Positions 1 to 5,969 of a stretch of DNA of 8,254 bases are shown here, piece by piece. Location: NCBI GenBank assembly GCA_003153875.1, contig PMBY01000513.1:26198-34451 (forward strand). Reading direction: 5' to 3'. Origin of the DNA: Myxococcales bacterium (GTDB lineage Bacteria; Myxococcota; Polyangia; Fen-1088). Under the pieces are notes generated by a model. That model searched no databases, had not been told where the DNA came from, and worked only from the letters and a program-made list of their open reading frames with translations. The position numbers and the translations under genes were made by a program. The stretch's first letter is position 1; every line of letters starts with the position of its first letter.

Positions 1-1007
1 TGACCATCGATCCGGCGCGCCGTTTGGCCGATGCGCTCGGCCTCGACGAGCTGACCAATGATCCCATGGAGCTGACGGGATTTCGCAAGATGCACCCCAC
101 GGGCACGCTCAGTGCGCTCATGCTCGACCCCACGGCCACATTCGATCACATGATCGCCCTGCTGGTGCCTGATCCGGTGCGGCGAGAGGCGTTGCTGTCG
201 AACCGGGTCTACCAGCACATCTCACGCAGCCTGTCGGGCACCCTGGAATACATGGCGGTCGAGCGCGTGCACGAGCTGTTTCGCACCGGCCGCTTCGACC
301 GCGTGGTGCTGGATACACCGCCCACGGGCAATGCCGTGGATTTTCTGGAAGCCCCCGATCGGGTGGCCACCTTCTTCAGCGACAAGATCACCCGCTGGTT
401 CATGCCCACGCCGGCGGTGTCGTCATGGACATCGCGCCTGTGGAGTCGGGCCGGCGCCGCGGCGACGTCGCTCATCGCGCGCGTCGCGGGCCCGTCGTTC
501 GTGGACGAGACGGTTGGTTTCTTCGCGGCGTTCTCCGACCTGCTCGGCCACTTCCGCTCGCGCGGCGAAGAGGTCGGCCGCTTGCTGCGCGACCCGCGTA
601 CTGTGTTTCTGGTGGTGTGCGCGCCGGATCCGGCCCGCATCGTCGAAGCCCAGGTCATCAGCGAGCACCTGGCCGACGAAGGCTGCGTGCCCCGCGCCTT
701 CATCGTCAACCGAGTGGAAGAGGCCTTCCTGCCCGGTCCGGGCGAGATCGAGCGCGCGGTGGAGCGTGCGGCTGCTCTACTGGGTGGCCTGGAAGAGCGC
801 GAGCAGACCCGGGCTTTCATGGATCGTCTGGAAAAGCTGCGCCGCCAGCAGGAGTCGGCCGCCGCGCTGCATGCCCAAGTGGTGGAGGCGGTTCGCGAGT
901 TCGCCGCCCCGCGCCCCGTGTTCACCGTGCCCCGGGTTCCGGTGGGCGAGACCCCGCGCGATTCGCTGCTTGCCATGTACCTGGGCTTGTTTGCCAAGGA
1001 TGAGTGA
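1..1007 (+). CDS. ArsA/Get3-family ATPase, 5'-truncated by the window edge
   Basis: The reading frame is already open at base 3, and 334 residues are visible up to the TGA at 1005-1007. The first residues read TIDPARRLADALG, which matches the switch I region of ArsA/Get3 ATPases; the Asp at bases 9-11 is the conserved one. DTPPTGNAVDFLEAP (from base 312) is the switch II region. The P-loop (GKGGVGKTT type) must lie just upstream, so only a few dozen residues should be missing; the TTG at base 24 is internal and not the start. The rest is a helical, Arg/Glu-rich C-terminal half ending in a short segment after VPRVPVGE. The family covers arsenite-pump ATPases, tail-anchored protein targeting factors and bacterial homologues of unknown role. 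No arsenic genes are visible, so a specific arsenite role is not supported. It is cytosolic and has no obvious link to the lipoproteins downstream. Confidence 0.9.
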   Translation, partial: TIDPARRLADALGLDELTNDPMELTGFRKMHPTGTLSALMLDPTATFDHMIALLVPDPVRREALLSNRVYQHISRSLSGTLEYMAVERVHELFRTGRFDRVVLDTPPTGNAVDFLEAPDRVATFFSDKITRWFMPTPAVSSWTSRLWSRAGAAATSLIARVAGPSFVDETVGFFAAFSDLLGHFRSRGEEVGRLLRDPRTVFLVVCAPDPARIVEAQVISEHLADEGCVPRAFIVNRVEEAFLPGPGEIERAVERAAALLGGLEEREQTRAFMDRLEKLRRQQESAAALHAQVVEAVREFAAPRPVFTVPRVPVGETPRDSLLAMYLGLFAKDE

Positions 1008-1034
1008 GCGTTGGGGCCTCTGGAAACTCATCTT

Positions 1035-1070
1035 ATTGAGCGCGCGTTGCGTCACTGCGAATCATTGAGC
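1035..1070 (+). promoter_or_regulatory. Candidate operator: ATTGAGC direct repeat upstream of the esterase gene
   Basis: The 147-bp gap between the ATPase gene and the esterase start codon contains ATTGAGC twice, at 1035-1041 and 1064-1070, 29 bp apart. They lie 85-120 bp upstream of the ATG, where a transcription factor could bind. I found no convincing -35/-10 pair in the gap, and only weak 4-bp hairpins (for example GTGG/CCAC around 1080-1092). A regulatory role is a guess from position and repetition. Confidence 0.2.
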
Positions 1071-1138
1071 CACGCCTATGTGGTACGGCCACTGACTAGT
1101 ACGATGCCACTCCATCGCCTCACGCCAATTCACAACCC

Positions 1139-1144
1139 GGAAGG
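1139..1144 (+). promoter_or_regulatory. Ribosome binding site that sets the esterase start
   Basis: GGAAGG lies 10 bases before the ATG at 1155. The same frame is open back to a TTG at 1011, but that stretch encodes no signal peptide. Starting at 1155 puts a basic N-terminus and hydrophobic core directly before the lipobox. Confidence 0.6.
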
Positions 1145-1154
1145 CCCTTACAAA

Positions 1155-2372
1155 ATGGAAAATCGTCGTCACCACTTGTTCGCTCTGAGCGCCGTGTTTT
1201 CTCTCGCACTCGGATGCAGTTCAGGAACCGAAAATCCTCCCAACTCTGGGCCGCAGGGAGGTAGCAGCCAGGCTGGGTCTGGTGGGGCCGGCGCGGGCGC
1301 TGGGACGATTGGCAGCACCACGGCCCCCGCAACTGGCGGCGTCACGACCGTCACGGGTGGCAGCAGCGTCATCGGCGGCACCAGCGTCATCGGCGGCAGC
1401 AGCGTGGCTAGCAGCACGACGCCCGGAACAGGCGGCGCGGCCAAGGGTGGCACCACCGGCGACCTCGGCGGCACCACCGCGAAGGGCGGCACCACCGGCG
1501 CTATCGGCGGCACAACGGCAAAGGGCGGGACGACCGGCGTCATCGGCGGTGCGACCGGCGGCACCACGGGCTCGGGTGGAAAGAGCGGAGGCGGCGGAAC
1601 GGCGACAGCTGGCGCCAGCGGCAGCGGCGGGGTCGTGGCAATCCCAGACGCTGGCCCAGTCGATCCAAACAAGAAGATCACGTTTTGGATGGTTGGCGAC
1701 TCGACCATGCAAAACTGCGCCGGCACGGGCCAGTGCGGCTGGGCCGCTGAATTCCAGCAATACTGTGGCCCCAACGTGACCGTCTCCAATCAGGCGCGCG
1801 GCGGCCGAAGCATCCAGACCTGGATCTGGGGCGACCCCAACGTGTCCAAGACCGCCACCGACGCGAATGGCGAGTGCCAGGTCATCGACAACACGACCTA
1901 CTCCGACAACTTGACGACCATGCTCGATCCCACGAAAGGCATGCAGCCGGGCGACTGGGTGTACGTCGCGTTTGGCATCAACGACGGAACCGCGACCTGC
2001 AATCGGCATGTCGGCAAGGCCCTGTTCCAATCTGACCTTGACTTCATGGCCAAGACCATAAGGTCCAAGGGCGCGAACCCGATCTTCGGCACGTCGACCA
2101 GCGGCCAGTCATGTTCCGGCTCAACCAACGTTGCCAACCGTGGATTCGGCCCGGAAACCAAGGCCGCTGGCGCCGCCGACAATGTGCCGGTTATTGACCT
2201 GCTCACGCTCTCAGTTGCTCTTTACAACAGCCTCAAGCTCTGTCCGGGCGGTAGCACGACCTTCTGGTTCGACGGCACCCATTTCAAGACAGATGGCGCC
2301 ACCCAAGTTGCCGGCGTGGTGGCCAAGGCCATCAAGGATCAAGGCATCGGACTCGCCGCCTATCTGAAATAG
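1155..2372 (+). CDS. Surface lipoprotein with SGNH esterase domain (rhamnogalacturonan acetylesterase-like, CE12-type)
   Basis: The protein has 405 residues. Residues 1-20 form a signal peptide ending in the lipobox-like A-L-G-Cys21, slightly off consensus because Ala stands at -3. Residues 22 to about 173 are a Gly/Thr/Ser/Ala linker with internal tandem repeats. Residues 175-405 are an SGNH hydrolase: VGDST (Ser183 nucleophile), NQARGGRS (212-219, block II Gly), GDWVYVAFGINDG (Asn276, oxyanion hole) and FDGTHFKTDGA (Asp373 and His376, block V). The GGRS, FGxNDG and DxTHFxxxGA blocks fit rhamnogalacturonan acetylesterases best. Such enzymes remove O-acetyl groups from polysaccharides, here probably at the cell surface. 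About seven cysteines in the domain suggest disulfides. The exact substrate is not readable; the nearby GH26 gene makes acetylated mannan an alternative to pectin. The gene converges on the Cys-rich lipoprotein gene, with 37 bp between them. Confidence 0.88.
   Translation: MENRRHHLFALSAVFSLALGCSSGTENPPNSGPQGGSSQAGSGGAGAGAGTIGSTTAPATGGVTTVTGGSSVIGGTSVIGGSSVASSTTPGTGGAAKGGTTGDLGGTTAKGGTTGAIGGTTAKGGTTGVIGGATGGTTGSGGKSGGGGTATAGASGSGGVVAIPDAGPVDPNKKITFWMVGDSTMQNCAGTGQCGWAAEFQQYCGPNVTVSNQARGGRSIQTWIWGDPNVSKTATDANGECQVIDNTTYSDNLTTMLDPTKGMQPGDWVYVAFGINDGTATCNRHVGKALFQSDLDFMAKTIRSKGANPIFGTSTSGQSCSGSTNVANRGFGPETKAAGAADNVPVIDLLTLSVALYNSLKLCPGGSTTFWFDGTHFKTDGATQVAGVVAKAIKDQGIGLAAYLK
1356..1409 (+). repeat. 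Three 18-bp in-frame tandem repeats in the esterase linker
   Basis: Units at 1356-1373, 1374-1391 and 1392-1409 encode GGSSVI, GGTSVI and GGSSVA. The DNA units are nearly identical, which suggests recent duplication inside the tether. Confidence 0.75.
1443..1559 (+). repeat. Three 39-bp in-frame tandem repeats in the esterase linker
   Basis: Units at 1443-1481, 1482-1520 and 1521-1559 encode 13-residue repeats: KGGTTGDLGGTTA, KGGTTGAIGGTTA and KGGTTGVIGGATG. The units differ mainly at two codons in the middle (DL, AI, VI) and at third positions. Each keeps the frame, so gain or loss of a unit would change tether length without breaking the enzyme. Confidence 0.85.
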
Positions 2373-2376
2373 GCGG
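2356..2376. terminator. Candidate bidirectional terminator hairpin between convergent genes
   Basis: CCGCCTAT (2356-2363) and ATAGGCGG (2369-2376) are perfect complements around the 5-base loop CTGAA. The esterase stop codon TAG (2370-2372) lies inside the right arm. The 8-bp stem is strong, but neither strand has a T-run after it, so it is not a textbook intrinsic terminator. It is the only clear hairpin in the convergent gap, and it lies 34 bases past the stop of the opposing gene. Confidence 0.45.
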
Positions 2377-2409
2377 ATAGCGCCACACCTGCCCTGCCAG
2401 CCTGCAATC

Positions 2410-4044
2410 TCAGAAGTTTTCGTTGCAGTCTTCAGTCAGTCCGCCGCAGCGGTCGTCCTGCTTGCCGATAGCAGTCGCCGGATAGTCCAGGCAGGTCAAT
2501 GGCGTGCAGCATTTCCGACATTCGGGAGTCATGCCGCCGCAGCCGTCAGGCTGCGCACCGCAAACGGTCGTCGGATAGTCCGCACAGGTGTAGGGCGTGC
2601 ACGTGCCGGTTCCCGCGCAGAAGATGACACAGGCCTCACCCGCGTCGCCGCCCGACGACTGGTCGCCGTCGTGGCCCGTGATCTGAAGGCGGTACGAGTG
2701 ACCTGAGATGAGGCCCGCCTCATACTTGAACTCCGTGCCGAAACCCTTCGCGGTGTGACCTGACCCGGGGCAGGAAGTGGCGGTACAGGGACACTGGCTG
2801 GTGACAGCAGCGGGTACTGAGTCCGCCGCCGAACCGAGAATCCAATAGTTCTTCGGCGTCGGGTCGGCGCCAGGCGTGCCAACCCTGCCAGTGGCCGACT
2901 CAGCGGCTGACTTCCAGGTGCCGAAGGCCGCAATCGGGTCATAGGCCGTGCCGCCTGATTGCTGGTCGCCGGCTTTGCAGTTCGGGTCGTAGGTGATATC
3001 GGTAATGTACAGCGTCGGCCGCATAGGCCGCGCCGACCCGTCCACGCAATTTGGATCGCCGACCTGCGGGTAGTACACGGCTCCTGGGTTCGATGGCATC
3101 GCCGACACCGGCTTGTCTGCCGTGGAGCAGCCCAGCGTCATCGATTTCTCGTCGTTGAAGAAGGCCTGAATCTGCGCCGGTTCCTTACCCCCGCCTGTTG
3201 CGAAAATCCCACACAGGATTGTGCTCTCGTCGAAAGTGGTGGCGACATAGCCGCAAGTGTCAAGCGTCGAGGTCGCAGTGGGCACGGTGACGCCCGGAGT
3301 GCAGGTGGCCTTCCCAGTCCCAGTGCAGGTTCCGCCTATGCTGGTCGACGGCCCAGTACAATCCGTGCCATTGCAGCAAAGACTTGGTAGGGGCGCAGTC
3401 TGGGGTGTGCAAGTGAGGCCAGGCGCACAAGCCGCCCGGTCATCACAAAGACATCCTTGGTGGCCGGCGATGCAGGTCGTCTTGAGACCACTATTCCCGA
3501 GGGAGTTGGCGACACCACCGCATACGCTCGGTTCGCCACCGCAGCCGCAGCATTCCGGGTCCGTGCAGGTTCCGCAATCGATGAACCCGCCGCAATTGTC
3601 CGGTACCGGCCCACAGTTCTTCCCTAGGGTCGAGCAGTCCGCGGCTGTGAGAGGTACGCAAGCGGTGCATTCGTTCGGCGTGACGGTGCCACACATGCTC
3701 GCAGGGCAATTGACGTAGGCGCAGTCGATGAGTTTGCCGCAAGGGTCAAGGATGGCGCCACAGCTGATCGGCTTGCAGACCGCGGCCGCGCCACAGGCCG
3801 GGTTTGCGCCAGTGCCAGCGGTCTGTCCTCCAAGTTTGCTGGTGTCGAAGATGACCGGGATTCCACCGCCGGCGGTGAAAGCGCCTCCCACTGATCCGCC
3901 GGCGCCACCGTTTGTGACTGGTCCGTGGCTGCCAGCCACTGGCCCGCTGATGGGCAAGTCCGAGGAACAGCCTATTAGGAACACACCGACGAAGAGACCG
4001 ACGGTAATGCGAACGATGGCTTTGCCAACCATGGTCTTCTTCAT
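2410..4044 (-). CDS. Cys-rich repeat lipoprotein of unknown function
   Basis: The protein has 544 residues. Residues 1-25 are a lipoprotein signal (MKK start, hydrophobic core) with the canonical lipobox L-I-G-Cys26. After a short Gly-rich stretch (about 34-80) the mature protein contains roughly 48 further cysteines. N-terminal Cys modules span about 84-175 (key units 90-113 and 129-160), followed by a Cys cluster at about 190-230. A central region (about 240-480) has few Cys and contains KNYWILGSA and the motif HDGDQ (458-462) followed by GDAGEAC (466-472). Two modules close the protein at 482-512 and 513-544. Myxobacteria encode many secreted proteins with similar DxCGG modules, but I know no established function. 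The frame stays open upstream to 4221, but the AGGAGG site and signal peptide fix the start at 4044. It is divergent from the GH26 gene. An adhesive or structural surface role is possible but unproven. Confidence 0.85.
   Translation of the reverse strand: MKKTMVGKAIVRITVGLFVGVFLIGCSSDLPISGPVAGSHGPVTNGGAGGSVGGAFTAGGGIPVIFDTSKLGGQTAGTGANPACGAAAVCKPISCGAILDPCGKLIDCAYVNCPASMCGTVTPNECTACVPLTAADCSTLGKNCGPVPDNCGGFIDCGTCTDPECCGCGGEPSVCGGVANSLGNSGLKTTCIAGHQGCLCDDRAACAPGLTCTPQTAPLPSLCCNGTDCTGPSTSIGGTCTGTGKATCTPGVTVPTATSTLDTCGYVATTFDESTILCGIFATGGGKEPAQIQAFFNDEKSMTLGCSTADKPVSAMPSNPGAVYYPQVGDPNCVDGSARPMRPTLYITDITYDPNCKAGDQQSGGTAYDPIAAFGTWKSAAESATGRVGTPGADPTPKNYWILGSAADSVPAAVTSQCPCTATSCPGSGHTAKGFGTEFKYEAGLISGHSYRLQITGHDGDQSSGGDAGEACVIFCAGTGTCTPYTCADYPTTVCGAQPDGCGGMTPECRKCCTPLTCLDYPATAIGKQDDRCGGLTEDCNENF
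2413..2601 (-). repeat. Two C-terminal Cys-rich modules (31 and 32 residues)
   Basis: The first module (bases 2509-2601) has the spacing C-x4-C-x7-C-x6-C-x6-C-x2-C. The second (2413-2508) starts the same way (CTPxTCxDYP) but has Ile in place of the third Cys and ends in NENF where the last Cys should be. Related units occur near the N-terminus, at residues 90-113 and 129-160. Confidence 0.8.
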
Positions 4045-4048
4045 AGCG

Positions 4049-4055
4049 CCTCCTT
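4049..4055 (-). promoter_or_regulatory. Strong ribosome binding site for the Cys-rich lipoprotein gene
   Basis: On the minus strand this reads AAGGAGG, a full Shine-Dalgarno sequence four bases before the ATG at 4044. It decides the start against the longer open frame, whose first 59 codons encode no plausible protein start. Confidence 0.85.
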
Positions 4056-4102
4056 GGCTGAATTCCCGCAGACACCTCAACCCAAGACCGAACCCGAGTG
4101 CC

Positions 4103-4131
4103 AATCTGATACGATCCTCCAACCTAGTCAA
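4103..4131 (-). promoter_or_regulatory. Weak candidate sigma70-like promoter for the Cys-rich lipoprotein gene
   Basis: On the minus strand TTGACT (4131-4126) matches five of six -35 bases. A poor -10, CAGATT, follows at 17-bp spacing; TATCAG (4111-4106) is a better hexamer but only 14 bp away. It lies about 60-90 bp upstream of the start codon. Confidence 0.25.
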
Positions 4132-4261
4132 CGGATAGAGCCTTGCGCTTCGCCAAAACGTCGCCCGCAGCCTCCGTTGTCCGCCAGTGGCGATGGGATG
4201 GACAGCGAGCCTCGCCGGCACGGCTCGTCCGCGTGCGCTATCGCGCTGTGGTCGCCCGGTT

Positions 4262-4296
4262 TCTTGAGATCTAGCTGAACGGCGAGGTGCTCAAGA
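4262..4296. promoter_or_regulatory. Inverted repeat TCTTGAG-N21-CTCAAGA upstream of the GH26 gene
   Basis: The arms 4262-4268 and 4290-4296 are perfect 7-bp complements separated by 21 bases, and the right arm ends 79 bp before the GH26 start. The wide gap fits two half-sites of a regulator better than a hairpin. A near copy of the left arm, TTCTTGAA, recurs at 4341-4348. Confidence 0.35.
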
Positions 4297-4362
4297 CCAA
4301 TCCGCCGAAGTGCAGGGAAGGTTTCACGAAGACTGCGCCCTTCTTGAAGTGGAATCTCCGAA

Positions 4363-4369
4363 AGGCAGG
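4363..4369 (+). promoter_or_regulatory. Probable ribosome binding site of the GH26 gene
   Basis: AGGCAGG lies six bases before the ATG at 4376. The frame is open back to a GTG at 4310, but only the ATG puts a basic N-region close to the hydrophobic signal core. Confidence 0.5.
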
Positions 4370-4375
4370 CGATCT

Positions 4376-5941
4376 ATGTCGAACCCAGCTTCGCACCCGT
4401 CACCTCACGCCTATGCCCGGCGGAGCAGGCTTGTGCATGTCTCCGGTCTCTTGCTGATTGCGGGATCGCTCGTCGGCTGCTCCAGCGGAGGCTCGACAGG
4501 GACCCACCCGGCCGGCGGTCGCCAGGCGACCGGGGCGGCATCCGCGACCGGCGGTGTCCTGCCTGCCGCCGGAACCACCTCTTCGGGTGGTGCCACAGCC
4601 GCGGGTGGAACTGTGAGCACGACTGGCCGACCCGAAGGTGGCACCACCGCCACCACGACGAGCAACGGCGGCACCGTCGCCAGCGGCGGCGGCACGGCGA
4701 GCGGCGGCACGTTGCCTAGCGGCGGAACTGGCACGGGCGGCGGTGTTCCTGGCAGCGGGGGAAGCGTTGCGGTCGATGCCGGCCTCAGTGGCGGTGGGCA
4801 TTCCGGCGCCGGCGGCGCCTCCAGCAGCGGAGGCGCGACAGGAGCCGGCGGAACGTCCACGGCCGGTGGCTCCCCCGCAATCGATGCAGGCACCGCCTCC
4901 CGCGCTGACGCCAACGCAGGGAACAGCGGGGGCGGAGGCACGGGTGGAAACGCGGGCGGGACCACACGCGCGGGTGGGGCCACCGTGACAGGCGGAACCA
5001 TGGCTACGGGCGGGACCACCGGGACAGGCGGGGCCACCAGTTCTGCCGGTTGTACTGCCGTCCCAGTGACACCCAATGCGACTCAGCAGGCGCGCAGCGT
5101 CCTCTGCTATCTCTACAGCCAATACGGCAACCATATTCTCTCGGGGCAGGAGGAGGGCGGGAGCGATCTCGAGGTCAACTACATCTTCACGAATACCGGG
5201 AAGTACCCCGCCATTCGCGCTTTCGAGGCGAACAGCGACGGCGCTGCCACCCGCTGCCTCACCTATTGGAACGCCGGGGGCCTCTGCATGTTCGGCTATC
5301 ACATGGGGGCGCCGGGACAACCCGATGGCTATGACGGCTCCAAGACCAAGGTTTCCATCGACACGGTCCTTCAAGCCGGCACGAACGAAAACACGGTTTT
5401 CAACCAGCGAATCGACGCGATTGCCAAGCGCATGTTGACGGTGCAGGCGGGCAACGGGGTGGTGATCTTCCGGCCATTCCACGAAGCCGGCGGCACCTGG
5501 TTCTGGTGGAGCATGGAGACGGGCGCGCAGTACGTCCGCCTTTGGAAGTACGCATTCGATCGCGTAATCAACACCAACGGCGTGAAGAACGCCCTCTGGC
5601 TGCTCCCCTACGACGGATCGCCCCAGGCCTCGTTCTACCCTGGCAAGGAATACGTCGATATTGGCGGCGCCGATAACTACAACAAGGCCAACGACTACAG
5701 TCCGATGACGTCCATATACACTGCCGCACGCAACATTTTCGGCACAACCATGCCCATTGCCCTGCACGAGTGCGGGCCTGTCGTGGATCCCGATCAATTG
5801 CAGTCGAGCAAGACCAATTGGGTCTTCTTCAGCATCTGGACCCAGCCCTATCCCGAGACCTACAGCACCGTGGCTGAATTGCAGAAGGTCTACAGCAGCA
5901 GCTACGTGGTTTCGCGCGACGGAGTACCGAACCTCAAGTAG
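4376..5941 (+). CDS. Surface lipoprotein endo-beta-mannanase, glycoside hydrolase family 26
   Basis: The protein has 521 residues. A signal peptide (basic ARRSR at 14-18, hydrophobic core 19-33) ends in the lipobox L-V-G-Cys35. A 190-residue Gly/Ser/Thr/Ala linker (36-225) follows. The catalytic domain (226-521) has the GH26 pattern: HILSGQ (253-258), GKYPAIRAF, RPFHEAGGTWFWW with acid/base Glu370 preceded by His369, and PIALHECGP with the likely nucleophile Glu465. GH26 enzymes cut internal beta-1,4-mannosidic bonds in mannans with retention, on a TIM barrel; a few members act on other beta-glucans. The length of nearly 300 residues is normal for the domain. Cys rather than the more usual residue follows the nucleophile, and the domain has several other cysteines. 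Lipidation and tether suggest display on the outer membrane. It ends 28 bp from the convergent lipoprotein gene; no clear terminator is visible in that gap. Confidence 0.93.
   Translation: MSNPASHPSPHAYARRSRLVHVSGLLLIAGSLVGCSSGGSTGTHPAGGRQATGAASATGGVLPAAGTTSSGGATAAGGTVSTTGRPEGGTTATTTSNGGTVASGGGTASGGTLPSGGTGTGGGVPGSGGSVAVDAGLSGGGHSGAGGASSSGGATGAGGTSTAGGSPAIDAGTASRADANAGNSGGGGTGGNAGGTTRAGGATVTGGTMATGGTTGTGGATSSAGCTAVPVTPNATQQARSVLCYLYSQYGNHILSGQEEGGSDLEVNYIFTNTGKYPAIRAFEANSDGAATRCLTYWNAGGLCMFGYHMGAPGQPDGYDGSKTKVSIDTVLQAGTNENTVFNQRIDAIAKRMLTVQAGNGVVIFRPFHEAGGTWFWWSMETGAQYVRLWKYAFDRVINTNGVKNALWLLPYDGSPQASFYPGKEYVDIGGADNYNKANDYSPMTSIYTAARNIFGTTMPIALHECGPVVDPDQLQSSKTNWVFFSIWTQPYPETYSTVAELQKVYSSSYVVSRDGVPNLK
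4481..5050 (+). repeat. Low-complexity Gly/Ser/Thr tether of the GH26 lipoprotein
   Basis: This 570-bp stretch encodes 190 residues built mostly from GG-T/S/A-x units such as GGTTGTGG and ASGGG. Unlike the esterase linker it shows no long exact tandem units. Two short acidic islands, VAVDAG (near 134) and PAIDAG (near 170), interrupt it. Confidence 0.85.
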
Positions 5942-5969
5942 ACGGCGACGAAGCGAGGGCCCAGCACCG

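Larger units (their letters stand above)
4045..4375. other. Divergent intergenic control region between the two lipoprotein genes
   Basis: These 331 bases separate the divergently read Cys-rich lipoprotein and GH26 genes and must hold both promoters if each is transcribed on its own. It contains the minus-strand ribosome site, a possible minus-strand -35, a 7-bp inverted repeat at 4262-4296 and the imperfect palindrome CTTCTTGAAG around 4340-4349. Open frames crossing it look like in-frame extensions of the flanking genes and have no coding character. I see no RNA gene or small protein in it. Confidence 0.6.

Noticed and set aside
209..997. A 262-codon minus-strand frame opposite the ATPase gene
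   Set aside because: Its product is rich in Arg, Ser and Thr and low in complexity; the plus frame carries ArsA switch motifs.
1..1007. Arsenic resistance role for the ATPase
   Set aside because: No arsenite pump, reductase or ArsR regulator is visible, and the family is broader than arsenic transport.
1008..1154. Terminator after the ATPase gene
   Set aside because: Only 4-bp stems without a T-run were found, so no terminator is claimed.
1356..1559. Short regular repeats that could suggest a CRISPR array
   Set aside because: The units are contiguous, in frame, and encode a Gly-rich linker; there are no unique spacers.
1169..1789. Pro/Val-rich open frame on the minus strand opposite the esterase linker
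   Set aside because: The repeated VVPP pattern is simply the reverse complement of the Gly/Thr repeats; it has no ribosome site or domain.
4045..4221. A 59-codon N-terminal extension of the Cys-rich lipoprotein
   Set aside because: The perfect ribosome site at 4049-4055 and the signal peptide starting at 4044 make the extension untranslated leader.
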